This document shows positions 8,001-12,727 of a stretch of 12,727 bases of DNA, in pieces; the stretch's first letter is position 1, and every line of letters starts with the position of its first letter. The position numbers and the translations under genes were made by a program. The stretch spans positions 1 to 12,727 of the forward strand of contig CAZAXF010000074.1 of the NCBI GenBank assembly GCA_964489055.1, in the 5' to 3' direction. This DNA comes from 66-474 sp964489055. GTDB taxonomy: Bacteria > Pseudomonadota > Gammaproteobacteria > Xanthomonadales > Rhodanobacteraceae. The notes below the pieces were generated by a model, which was not told where the DNA came from, searched no databases, and saw only the letters and a list, made by a program, of their open reading frames with translations.

Positions 8001-8189
8001 CAAGCCGTTGTCCACCGACCAGCGCTTGGCGTGGAACTGGTAGGGAACGACGCCGGGCAACGCAGCCTGCGCGCCCGATGCAAACCCGACCAGCAACAGG
8101 CAGGCCAGAAAGACCCACCGCGCCAATATCCGATTGTCCGTTGTGCCCACAAACCTGGTTCTGATCGACGGTGTCCGGCAACTGCGCAT
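5094..8189 (-). CDS. Two-component-regulator-propeller diguanylate cyclase (periplasmic sensor, GGEEF)
   Basis: This is a predicted inner-membrane diguanylate cyclase that would make c-di-GMP from two GTP in response to a periplasmic signal. Numbering from 8189 (1031 residues): a signal peptide ending near AQA42; fourteen Reg_prop-type blades at about 50-645, each with a core like DGxIWIATxxGLFR, enough for two seven-bladed propellers; a Y_Y_Y domain at about 651-755 (FEYRLSGYDKHWVDAG, LPPGQYRFVVR); one membrane helix at about 762-783; a coiled coil at about 784-812; and a GGDEF domain from MTDPLTGLKNRR at 816. The active motif is RWGGEEF (GGEEF 900-904), with an RxxD inhibitory site (RAGD, 891-894) five residues before it, so both activity and product inhibition look intact. 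The start is uncertain: ATG 8189, ATG 8195 or GTG 8150 (the shortest signal peptide), and none has a good Shine-Dalgarno. The ligand is unknown. Confidence 0.92.
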   Translation of the reverse strand: MRSCRTPSIRTRFVGTTDNRILARWVFLACLLLVGFASGAQAALPGVVPYQFHAKRWSVDNGLPQVTVAALAQDRQGFIWAGTQDGLARFDGVQFKVFDSSNTPALTGNRIAALAADGDGRLWIATNRGLAVRIDGRFQELPAQPDMGAIFALAASDGGVWIAARHGVFRIDRGQLRARAAAGWGKRSASHLALDPQGHLWVAANGGVYGPGSGAEHFRFHALPEAGVAVMSLAWFDGNLWVGTNHGLYKLAGDGLVPVQPQLAHQVVRALLVGPAKYLWIGTGNGLLRMDAAGSIVDFSRTPGMRDQWVWSLARDRVGDIWVGTGAHGVIRLWNNHVAWFGRSAGLKGQLLTSVYRDHDGSMLVAGRTGVYRYDGGRFRLLHGASDLANPLAHGVLRTQDGQLWIATVAGLAIMRSGNAVALPKALAPLARLNIYNLRQDSDGTIWIATGDGLFRYRAGKLHRLGASDGLEPRLVRSTLRTREGVLWAATAGGAYRRSGGRFQQVCVDGHLEHTVADIAEGNDGAVWITAASGALFEYRGGRCARVKLGHRPLAGSLYAVVPDASGHLWLTNARGVYRVSIKDVRRAAAADTPLVPARVIQSADGERKIHPVGGTTQSALLTPDGDLWVPTVEGAVMLDTRRHPSADDTPPVVIEGVSRRSGVTAVTPGTSRIALPPGGGDIGISYASLNYREPGATRFEYRLSGYDKHWVDAGTRREALYTHLPPGQYRFVVRSVAAPGATAATATLELTLAPLFYQTWWFRVLVALLVLGCLYAIYALSMRRARARQALLQQLVDARTAALREANAKLQKVSMTDPLTGLKNRRYFMQVIDSGHARPQPDTRKDTRRTRTLLLMLDVDDFKAVNDNQGHQAGDVVLRQMGALLSRQVRAGDSVIRWGGEEFLIVAQTMDFDGARVMAEKLRAAVAGHRFDAGDGVTVRCTCSIGFCAFPLVSGARDLHGWEDAVNLADAALYEAKRMGKNTWAGVRPTPAAAASEPNALRASLETLIKKGLVSLDTMPRSDAPGDPAH

Positions 8190-8428
8190 GCACATTGGGT
8201 GCCAGACCGCCGGTGTCCGTGATGGGCGTCGATTCCCGCAAGCCGAAACGGAACCTGGGCGGTCCGGGGCCGCGGCGGGAAAGCTGCGTCTGGAGCCAGC
8301 ACCACGCAACCGATACGTGCATCACAGTGTCCGATGCCGTTGTCGCGATAGCGTAAGGCCCATCGCCTGCATCCGCCCGGCGGCTGCCGCCACCTGCGTG
8401 CATTCCACGCGCATCGAGGAATCCGTCC
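8190..8428. other. Divergent intergenic region between the cyclase and DUF1244 genes
   Basis: These 239 bp must carry the promoters for both flanking genes. I find no clear -35/-10 pair on either strand. One TCACA half-site (8321-8325) lacks a matching partner half, so I do not call a Clp/CRP site. The cyclase frame stays open through the left part up to a TTG at 8309, but that stretch (Arg/Pro-rich, before the signal peptide) does not look like protein. Confidence 0.5.
8416..8420 (+). promoter_or_regulatory. Ribosome binding site fixing the GTG start of the DUF1244 gene
   Basis: GAGGA ends 8 nt before the GTG at 8429. It is a strong Shine-Dalgarno at ideal spacing and supports the GTG as the start over any internal codon. 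Confidence 0.7.
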
Positions 8429-8686
8429 GTGATAGAAGCCTATGAACTCCAGGCTGCCGCGTTCCGGCACCTGCTGAAGCACCTGAACCAGGAACGTCCC
8501 GACGTGCAGAACATCGACCTGATGAACCTGGCCGGGTTCTGCCGCAACTGCCTTGCCAACTGGTACCGCGAGGCCGCGGCCGAACGCGGGCTCAAGTTGT
8601 CGAAGGAAGAAGCGCGCGAAGCGATCTACGGCATGCCGTACGCCGAATGGAAGGCCAGGTTCCAGAAGGAAACCGCGACCGGTTGA
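8429..8686 (+). CDS. DUF1244 family protein
   Basis: This 85-residue protein belongs to the DUF1244 family (PF06844), small mostly helical proteins of unknown function in proteobacteria. Recognised from its conserved centre, VQNIDLMNLAGFCRNCLAN (26-44), followed by YREAAAERG, SKEEAREAIYGMPY and EWKARFQ. A CxxC pair (Cys38, Cys41) sits in the most conserved stretch and could bind a metal or be redox active; that is inference. There is no signal peptide or membrane helix. It starts at GTG with a strong GAGGA site 8 nt upstream. It is divergent from the cyclase gene and converges on moeB with 24 bp between stop codons. The spacer there has only a four-pair CCCG/CGGG hairpin, not a convincing terminator. 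Confidence 0.9.
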   Translation: MIEAYELQAAAFRHLLKHLNQERPDVQNIDLMNLAGFCRNCLANWYREAAAERGLKLSKEEAREAIYGMPYAEWKARFQKETATG

Positions 8687-8710
8687 CCCCGTCGCGGGAG
8701 CGTTTCACGC

Positions 8711-9838
8711 TCAGGCGCCGGCGCAGAACGCCGCGTAGTCGATGTAGCCGGGAAACGTCCTGCCCGGCGCGCAGACCGGGCATTCGGGATCCGGCGCCAG
8801 CCGGGTTTCGTGGAAGCGCATCGCCAGCGCATCGAACATCAGCACGCGCCCGACCAGCGATTCGCCGATCCCCAGGACCAGCTTGATGACCTCGGTGGCC
8901 TGCAGCATGCCGACCACGCCCGGCAGCACCCCCAGCACGCCGGCCTCCGAGCAACTGGGTGCATCCTCGGGTGCCGGCGGCTGCGGGAACAGGCAGCGGT
9001 AACACGGCGCCCTGCCCCGCTGCCGGCCGGCATCGAACACGCTTACCTGGCCCTGGAAGCGCTGGACCGCGCCGTAGACCAGCGGCTTTCCGAGCTTCAC
9101 GCAGGCGTCGTTCAGCAGGTAGCGCACCGGGAAATTGTCGGCGCCGTCGAGTACCACGTCGGCGCCGTCCAGCAGTCTTTCCACGTTTGCCGAGGTGATC
9201 CGCTCGATGAGTCCCTCGATGTTGACGCGCGGATTCAGCGCCCGCAGGCGCTGCGCCGCGGATTCGAATTTCGGCGTGCCGATGCTCGCATCGGTATGCA
9301 GGATCTGGCGCTGAAGGTTGCTGCGCTCGACCACGTCGTCGTCGGCCAGCACCAGCGTGCCCACGCCCGCCGCGGCCAGGTAAAACGCCGCGGGCGAGCC
9401 GAGCCCACCCGCGCCCAGCAACACCACGCGCGCCGACTCCAGCTTGCGCTGTCCGGCTTCACCAACTTCGGACAGCCGCAGGTGGCGCGAGTAGCGGTCG
9501 TAAAAGTCCTCGTCGCCGCCGGGCCTGGCGACAGGCAGGCCTTCCTCGATCCAGCGTTGCGTGCCGCCGGCGACCGACGCCACGTTGGCATAGCCCAGTT
9601 GCTGCAACGTCTGCGCGGCCAGCAGCGAACGCTGGCCGTGCGCACAGATGGTGAGGATCTCGGTCGCGCGATCGGGCGCCGCTTCCGCGATGTGCTGCGG
9701 CACTTCGGCGCGCGGCATCGGTACGGCGTCTTCGGCCATGCCGGTGGCGTGCTCGAAGGATTCGCGCACGTCCAGCAACAACGCGCCGTTGCGCTGGCGC
9801 TCCAGGGCTTCCCGGGGAGAAATTTCGTGGATGCTCAT
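8711..9838 (-). CDS. moeB: Molybdopterin-synthase adenylyltransferase with N-terminal rhodanese domain
   Basis: This is a 375-residue fusion. Residues 1-105 form a rhodanese domain (LLDVRES at 21-27; active-site loop CAHGQRS with Cys65), which would carry a persulfide. Residues 113-375 form a ThiF/MoeB E1-like adenylyltransferase: opening helix YSRHLRL; nucleotide loop GAGGLGS (142-148); SNLQRQ (173-178) with Arg177; Lys190; Asp234 in GADNF; and two zinc-binding pairs, Cys279/Cys282 (PCYRC) and Cys353/Cys356 (ECPVC). MoeB adenylates the C-terminal glycine of MoaD so it can accept sulfur for molybdopterin synthase. The rhodanese half suggests the same protein can donate that sulfur, as proposed for eukaryotic MOCS3, where the domain order is reversed. 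A dual role in thiamine or tRNA sulfuration cannot be excluded. The start ATG at 9838 follows a GATAAT by six bases. It lies downstream of moeA, across the repeat island. Confidence 0.94.
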   Translation of the reverse strand: MSIHEISPREALERQRNGALLLDVRESFEHATGMAEDAVPMPRAEVPQHIAEAAPDRATEILTICAHGQRSLLAAQTLQQLGYANVASVAGGTQRWIEEGLPVARPGGDEDFYDRYSRHLRLSEVGEAGQRKLESARVVLLGAGGLGSPAAFYLAAAGVGTLVLADDDVVERSNLQRQILHTDASIGTPKFESAAQRLRALNPRVNIEGLIERITSANVERLLDGADVVLDGADNFPVRYLLNDACVKLGKPLVYGAVQRFQGQVSVFDAGRQRGRAPCYRCLFPQPPAPEDAPSCSEAGVLGVLPGVVGMLQATEVIKLVLGIGESLVGRVLMFDALAMRFHETRLAPDPECPVCAPGRTFPGYIDYAAFCAGA

Positions 9839-9844
9839 GCGTGC

Positions 9845-9850
9845 ATTATC
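9845..9850 (-). promoter_or_regulatory. Possible moeB -10 element (GATAAT)
   Basis: The minus strand reads GGGATAATG with GATAAT ending 6 nt before the moeB ATG. Transcription from it would start at or beside the ATG, giving a leaderless or nearly leaderless mRNA. The hexamer is the same as the folD -10, but no convincing -35 is seen. Confidence 0.4.
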
Positions 9851-9864
9851 CCGCAAAAGGTGGT

Positions 9865-9897
9865 TGCCACGGATTTGCACGGATGCACACGGATTGG
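9865..9897. repeat. 33-bp inverted repeat, left arm (10-bp-period CACGGAT)
   Basis: This arm is a perfect reverse complement of 10243-10275. It starts TGCCACGGAT and ends CACACGGATTGG. Inside are three CACGGAT copies at 9868, 9878 and 9888, exactly 10 bp apart. Confidence 0.95.
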
Positions 9898-9930
9898 AAG
9901 CCAGATCCAGCAAAAGCAACATCAATTTGT

Positions 9931-10010
9931 CCGCAAAGAACGCGAAGAACGCGAAGAACGCGAAGGATGAAGAGGTTTTCCTTTTTGCGTCCTTCGCGTC
10001 CTTCGCGGAT
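9931..10010. repeat. 9-bp tandem module GCGAAGAAC with facing inverse copies
   Basis: Plus-strand units are GCAAAGAAC (9933), GCGAAGAAC (9942, 9951) and GCGAAGGAT (9960). They are faced by TTTGCGTCC (9984), TTCGCGTCC (9993) and TTCGCGGAT (10002), which are the same unit inverted with GG/CC variation. The two halves can fold into a long imperfect hairpin. Translations are repeats such as AKNAKNAK or FASFASFA, which I recall as common spurious peptides from dispersed repeats in environmental proteobacteria. Confidence 0.85.
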
Positions 10011-10066
10011 CGAACGCTTTTCCGGAATCACCGCGGACGTCCCGACCCGCGCATTGCCAGGTCAAG

Positions 10067-10094
10067 TTGGATTCCGGCTTTCGCCGGAATGACG
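10067..10094. repeat. REP-like hairpin element (ATTCCGGC-TTTC-GCCGGAAT)
   Basis: A perfect 8-bp stem (10071-10078 with 10083-10090) and a TTTC loop sit in the context TTGG...GACG. This is the form of the widespread dispersed palindrome whose shadow translations read IPAKAGIQ or WIPAFAGMT in many proteobacterial genomes (recalled, not searched). No T-tract follows on either strand, so it is not a typical terminator. Confidence 0.75.
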
Positions 10095-10148
10095 AGCAAA
10101 GTCAGAGCGTCCCTGGTCCCGTGTTCGCCGTGCACACGACGATCAGTC

Positions 10149-10178
10149 CGCGAATGAATGCAAGATGACGCGAATGAA
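10149..10178. repeat. 10-bp-period module CGCGAATGAA
   Basis: Two exact CGCGAATGAA copies (10149-10158, 10169-10178) flank one degenerate unit TGCAAGATGA (10159-10168). This looks like a third, distinct repeat family within the island. Confidence 0.6.
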
Positions 10179-10242
10179 GCAATAAGAGTTTCCCTTTGCG
10201 TTCTTCGCGGCCTGGTGGTTGTGCTTGTGTTGAATCTGGGTA

Positions 10243-10275
10243 CCAATCCGTGTGCATCCGTGCAAATCCGTGGCA
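10243..10275. repeat. 33-bp inverted repeat, right arm
   Basis: This arm is the exact reverse complement of 9865-9897, with 345 bp between the arms. Inward of each arm, when read in the same orientation, comes a similar roughly 32-bp linker beginning near CCAGAT and then a CCGC(A/G)AAGAACGC module, so the two ends are copies of one composite unit in inverted orientation. Confidence 0.95.
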
Positions 10276-10292
10276 GATGCAGTTTCTGTCCA

Positions 10293-11516
10293 TCAATCGG
10301 GCCACAACGTCACCACGTCGCCCCGTGCGTAGTCGCGTGCGCCTTCGGGCAGCAGCGCCAGCGCGTCGCTTTCGGCGAGGCCGCGCAGCATGCCCGAGCC
10401 CTGTTTCGGGTGGAGCGCGGCCCACAGTACGCCGTCGTCGTCGCCGTGCAGGCTGCAGCGTGCCAGTTCGGTGCGCGCGTGGCGCTTGCGGTGCGGGGCG
10501 TCCAGCCGCGCCCTGCGCAGCGCCGGCGGCACGGCGATGCCGAGCATCGTGCGCAGCGCCACTGCCACGTACACGCGGAACGAAACGGCCGATGCCACGG
10601 GGTTGCCCGGCAGGCCGAAGTGCAGGCAGGCGCCGATATCGCCAAACAGCACCGGCATGCCCGGCTTGACGCGCACCCCGTGAAAATGGATTTCGCCGAT
10701 TTCCTCCAGCAACCCGGGGAGGTAATCGGCTTCCCCGGCCGACACACCACCGCTGGTCACCACGATGTCGGCATCGGTCGCCGCTTCCAGCAGGGCCTCC
10801 CGCAATGCGGCCGGATCGTCGCGGACGTGGCGTTGCAAGGCGACATGCGCGCCGGCGGCGTGCGCCATCGCGGCCAGCATCACCGCGTTGGATTCGTGGA
10901 TCTGGCCGAAGCCCAGCGGCTGGCCGGCCGGTACCAGTTCGTCGCCGGTGGCGATCACCGCGACGCGCGCCACGCGCCGCGCCCGGACGCGGTCGATGCC
11001 AAGCGCGGCCAGCACGGCAAGCTGCGCCGGCCCGAGGTGCGTGCCTGCCGCCAGCGCCAGGTCACCGTTCGCGTAATCCTCGCCGGCGGCGCGCACGTTG
11101 CCGCCCGGTTTCTCGGCGGCCTTCACCGTGACGCGGCCGCCCGCTTCGGTCACGTTTTCCTTGATCACCACGGTGTCGGCGCCGGGCGGCATCGGCGCGC
11201 CGGTGGTGATGCGCACGCACTGCCCCGGTCCGGTTCGTGGGGCGGACGTGGCGCCGGCAAACACTTCGCCGGCCAGCTCGAACGCGCGTTCGCCCGACTG
11301 CGGCAGGTCGCCTCCGCGCAACGCGAAGCCGTCCATGGCGGAATTGTCGAACGGCGGCAGTCCGTGCGGCGCGTGCACGTCTTCGGCCAGCACCCGGCCC
11401 GGCGCGTCGGCGAGCGCCACCGTCTCGACCGGCAGGCGGTGCTGCGTGGCGCGCGCGGTCACGATTTCCAGCGCGTTTTCGAGGCTGATGCGGGTGGAAA
11501 AATCAGTTGCTGTCAT
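10293..11516 (-). CDS. moeA: Molybdopterin molybdenumtransferase
   Basis: MoeA inserts molybdate into adenylated molybdopterin to form Moco, in the cytoplasm. The product is 407 residues, a normal length. Seen: an N-terminal domain with PPFDNSAMDGFAL at 54-66, where Asp57 and Asp62 fall in the conserved active-site stretch; the domain II region with RITTGAPMPPGADTVV (102-117); the MoCF-fold domain with VIATGDELV (187-195), GQIHESN (204-210) and TSGGVSAGEADY (254-265); KPGMP at 284-288; and LPGNPVAS (302-309) before the C-terminal barrel domain. The ATG at 11516 starts MTATDFSTRISLENAL, as expected. A longer open frame exists upstream but overlaps mobA entirely. The start overlaps the mobA stop by 14 nt, so translation is probably coupled. 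The repeat island begins immediately after the stop. Confidence 0.97.
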   Translation of the reverse strand: MTATDFSTRISLENALEIVTARATQHRLPVETVALADAPGRVLAEDVHAPHGLPPFDNSAMDGFALRGGDLPQSGERAFELAGEVFAGATSAPRTGPGQCVRITTGAPMPPGADTVVIKENVTEAGGRVTVKAAEKPGGNVRAAGEDYANGDLALAAGTHLGPAQLAVLAALGIDRVRARRVARVAVIATGDELVPAGQPLGFGQIHESNAVMLAAMAHAAGAHVALQRHVRDDPAALREALLEAATDADIVVTSGGVSAGEADYLPGLLEEIGEIHFHGVRVKPGMPVLFGDIGACLHFGLPGNPVASAVSFRVYVAVALRTMLGIAVPPALRRARLDAPHRKRHARTELARCSLHGDDDGVLWAALHPKQGSGMLRGLAESDALALLPEGARDYARGDVVTLWPD

Positions 11517-12135
11517 GGCGGCGTTCGAAGGCGCGGAATTCGGCGGGCGTGTCGAGATCATGAAACGCGTCACCGGAATCGCCGAAGTCGACCACCAGGG
11601 CATCCAGCGCGGCATGCCAGCGCGACGGCGATCCGTGTTCATGCAGCGCGGCGCGCGCCGAATCGATCCACCACGCGGGATCGGTCCCGATCCGGTACAC
11701 GGCGAACAGCGGGCGCAGCCTTCCCGCATGGCGCACCCGGGTGCAATCTGCGCCGGGGTTCTGCGCGAGGGCTTCACGCAGGCGCGCCGCGAGATCCCGC
11801 GGCGGATCAGGACAGTCCACCGGCGCCGTCAGCATGGCATCCGGCAAGGCGTGGCGGTTGGCGGCGATGAACCGGAAGGCCGCGACCAGCCCGGCCAGTG
11901 GTCCGGCGTGGCCTTCACCCTCATCGTGGAGCACCGGCGCGTACCGGCTGTAGTCGCCCAGGTTGCGATTGGCGACGATCAGCACGCGGTCACACTGCGG
12001 ACGCAGGTTGTCGAGCACGTGCTCGACCAGCGGTCGGTCGCACAATGGCAGCAGGCCCTTGTCGGACCCACCGACCCGCTTGCCGGCGCCGCCGGCAAGG
12101 ATCACGCCCAGCGTGTGCTCAGCGTCGCCTGGCAT
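11503..12135 (-). CDS. mobA: Molybdenum cofactor guanylyltransferase
   Basis: MobA transfers GMP from GTP to Mo-molybdopterin, giving the MGD cofactor used by DMSO-reductase-family enzymes such as nitrate reductase and formate dehydrogenase. The product is 210 residues, slightly above the usual length of about 195. Seen: the nucleotidyltransferase loop LAGGAGKRVGGSDKGLL (13-29, Lys26 being the expected GTP contact); GPLAG (79-83); and the metal-binding aspartate in the AMLTAPVDCP strand (Asp108). In many homologues this last motif reads PCD.P, so the PVDCP form is a mild variation. It starts at the ATG at 12135, overlapping the der stop by 17 nt, and its own stop overlaps moeA. Both overlaps argue for one der-mobA-moeA transcript. 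Its presence implies the host has at least one bis-MGD enzyme. Confidence 0.94.
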   Translation of the reverse strand: MPGDAEHTLGVILAGGAGKRVGGSDKGLLPLCDRPLVEHVLDNLRPQCDRVLIVANRNLGDYSRYAPVLHDEGEGHAGPLAGLVAAFRFIAANRHALPDAMLTAPVDCPDPPRDLAARLREALAQNPGADCTRVRHAGRLRPLFAVYRIGTDPAWWIDSARAALHEHGSPSRWHAALDALVVDFGDSGDAFHDLDTPAEFRAFERRHDSN

Positions 12136-12727
12136 GCCGCGTCATGCGCCTGCGCTTGCGCTGCCGGCTTTCGGTGAGCCGGTTGCGCTTGCCGGCGAAG
12201 GGGTTTTCGCCTTCGCGGAACTCGATCCGGATCGGCGTGCCTTCGAGCCGGTAGCGTTTGCGGAAGAAGTTTTCCAGGTACCGGCGGTAGCTGTCCGCGA
12301 TGTGCCGGGTGCGCGTGCCGTGGATCACGATGGTCGGGGGCCGTGCTCCGCCCGGATGCGCGAAACGCAGCTTGGGATGGCTGCCGCGCACCAACGGCGG
12401 CTGGTGCGCGGCCACGGCCTTTTCCAGGGTGCGCGTGAGATCGGACGTACCCAGTTCGCGCGCGGCGGCCGCGCCGGCACGGTCGATCGCGCGCATCAGC
12501 TCGCGCAGGCCCGAACCATGCAGGGCGGACACGAACACCGTGCGCGCCCAGGCAACGAATGCAAGTTTGCGGTCCAGGCCGTCCCGGCAGCGCGCGCGAT
12601 CGTATTGTGAAAGACCATCCCACTTGTTGGCTGCGATCACCAGCGCGCGGCCCGCGTCCAGCACCTGGCCGATCAGGGCCAGGTCCTGGTCGGTGACGCC
12701 CTCGCCCGCATCCAGCATCACCACCGC
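12119..12727 (-). CDS. der: GTPase Der (EngA), C-terminal part; 5' end beyond the window
   Basis: Der is an essential tandem-GTPase that acts in 50S ribosomal subunit assembly. The window holds the last 202 residues of a protein usually about 465-490 long. Seen: the end of the second GTPase domain from VVMLDAGEGVTDQDLALIG, the G4 motif NKWD about 34 residues from the visible start, and the G5-like VSALHGSG; then the C-terminal KH-like domain with PKLRFAHPGGARPPTIVIHG, a SYRRYLENFFRK helix and IRIEFREGENPFAGK; and finally a very basic tail (RQRKRRRMTRHARRR) typical of the family. The frame is open through the right edge, so the true start is outside. Its stop overlaps the mobA start by 17 nt, placing a ribosome-assembly GTPase at the head of molybdenum-cofactor genes. 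Confidence 0.96.
   Translation of the reverse strand, partial: AVVMLDAGEGVTDQDLALIGQVLDAGRALVIAANKWDGLSQYDRARCRDGLDRKLAFVAWARTVFVSALHGSGLRELMRAIDRAGAAAARELGTSDLTRTLEKAVAAHQPPLVRGSHPKLRFAHPGGARPPTIVIHGTRTRHIADSYRRYLENFFRKRYRLEGTPIRIEFREGENPFAGKRNRLTESRQRKRRRMTRHARRR

Larger units (their letters stand above)
9839..10292. other. Repeat island between moeA and moeB
   Basis: This is 454 bp without a credible gene. Its parts, left to right: the moeB upstream site (9845-9850); a 33-bp inverted-repeat arm (9865-9897); a spacer; a 9-bp tandem module and its inverse (9931-10010); a REP-like hairpin (10067-10094); a 10-bp-period module (10149-10178); a short 9-bp-type module (about 10194-10210); and the second 33-bp arm (10243-10275). 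It is visibly more AT- and purine/pyrimidine-skewed than the flanking genes. All frames translate to low-complexity peptides. Confidence 0.85.

Noticed and set aside
6258..8222. Long plus-strand open frame opposite the diguanylate cyclase
   Set aside because: It is antisense to a gene with clear repeated domain structure, shows no domain of its own and has the amino-acid bias of a codon shadow.
8189..8309. N-terminal extension of the cyclase to the TTG at 8309
   Set aside because: The extra 40 residues are Arg/Pro-rich, precede a normal signal peptide and begin with TTG without a ribosome site.
8313..8330. Clp/CRP-type operator upstream of the cyclase
   Set aside because: One half is a good TCACA, but the other half at N6 spacing reads CGATA, which does not match TGTGA.
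8687..8710. Bidirectional terminator between DUF1244 and moeB
   Set aside because: The CCCG/CGGG stem is only four pairs with a short TTT run on one side; too weak to call.
9839..10292. Insertion sequence or small protein genes in the repeat island
   Set aside because: There is no transposase and no target-site duplication (flanks aaaaggtggt and gatgcagttt differ). All frames give low-complexity repeat peptides without a plausible ribosome site.
10158..11870. Long plus-strand open frame opposite moeA and mobA
   Set aside because: It starts inside low-complexity repeat DNA and runs antisense to two well-supported genes, with no recognisable domain.

Overview
The window is high-GC, gene-dense chromosomal DNA that looks like a gammaproteobacterium of the Xanthomonadales (Lysobacter/Luteimonas/Xanthomonas relatives). 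That placement is inference, from the appearance of the GuaA, MoeB-rhodanese and propeller-diguanylate cyclase proteins and from the families of short dispersed repeats. No species can be named from the sequence alone. Almost everything here is housekeeping or common accessory metabolism. I found no prophage, insertion sequence, CRISPR array, toxin-antitoxin pair or defence island.

Layout. Positions 1-2948 (minus strand) hold the guanine-nucleotide operon guaB-guaA, which turns IMP into XMP and then GMP; guaA runs off the left edge. The two genes are separated by a 153-bp spacer bounded by two inverted heptanucleotide arrays. Divergent from guaB are a small DUF167/YggU gene (3015-3245) and a classical short-chain dehydrogenase/reductase (3299-4075). 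The latter meets folD (4072-4947, minus) tail to tail, with the two TAG stops sharing one CTAG palindrome. A large membrane-anchored sensor diguanylate cyclase (5094 to about 8189, minus) follows. It has a signal peptide, fourteen beta-propeller blades, a Y_Y_Y domain, one membrane segment, a coiled coil and a GGEEF domain with an intact I-site. Divergent from it is a DUF1244 gene (8429-8686).

The right part (8711-12727, all minus) is transcribed in the order der, mobA, moeA, then moeB. The first three overlap by 17 and 14 nt and must be one transcript. moeB encodes an N-terminal rhodanese joined to a ThiF/E1-like adenylyltransferase. Together mobA, moeA and moeB provide sulfur activation, molybdenum insertion and nucleotide attachment for the molybdenum cofactor.

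The least ordinary sequence is non-coding. The first such block is the guaB-guaA spacer, whose perfect 30-bp inverted repeat is built of (CGGGACT)n and ends exactly on the first base of the guaA start codon. The second is a 454-bp repeat island between moeA and moeB. It has perfect 33-bp inverted ends and holds 10-bp-period, 9-bp-period and REP-like hairpin modules. These two blocks, not a new gene system, are what deserve a second look.
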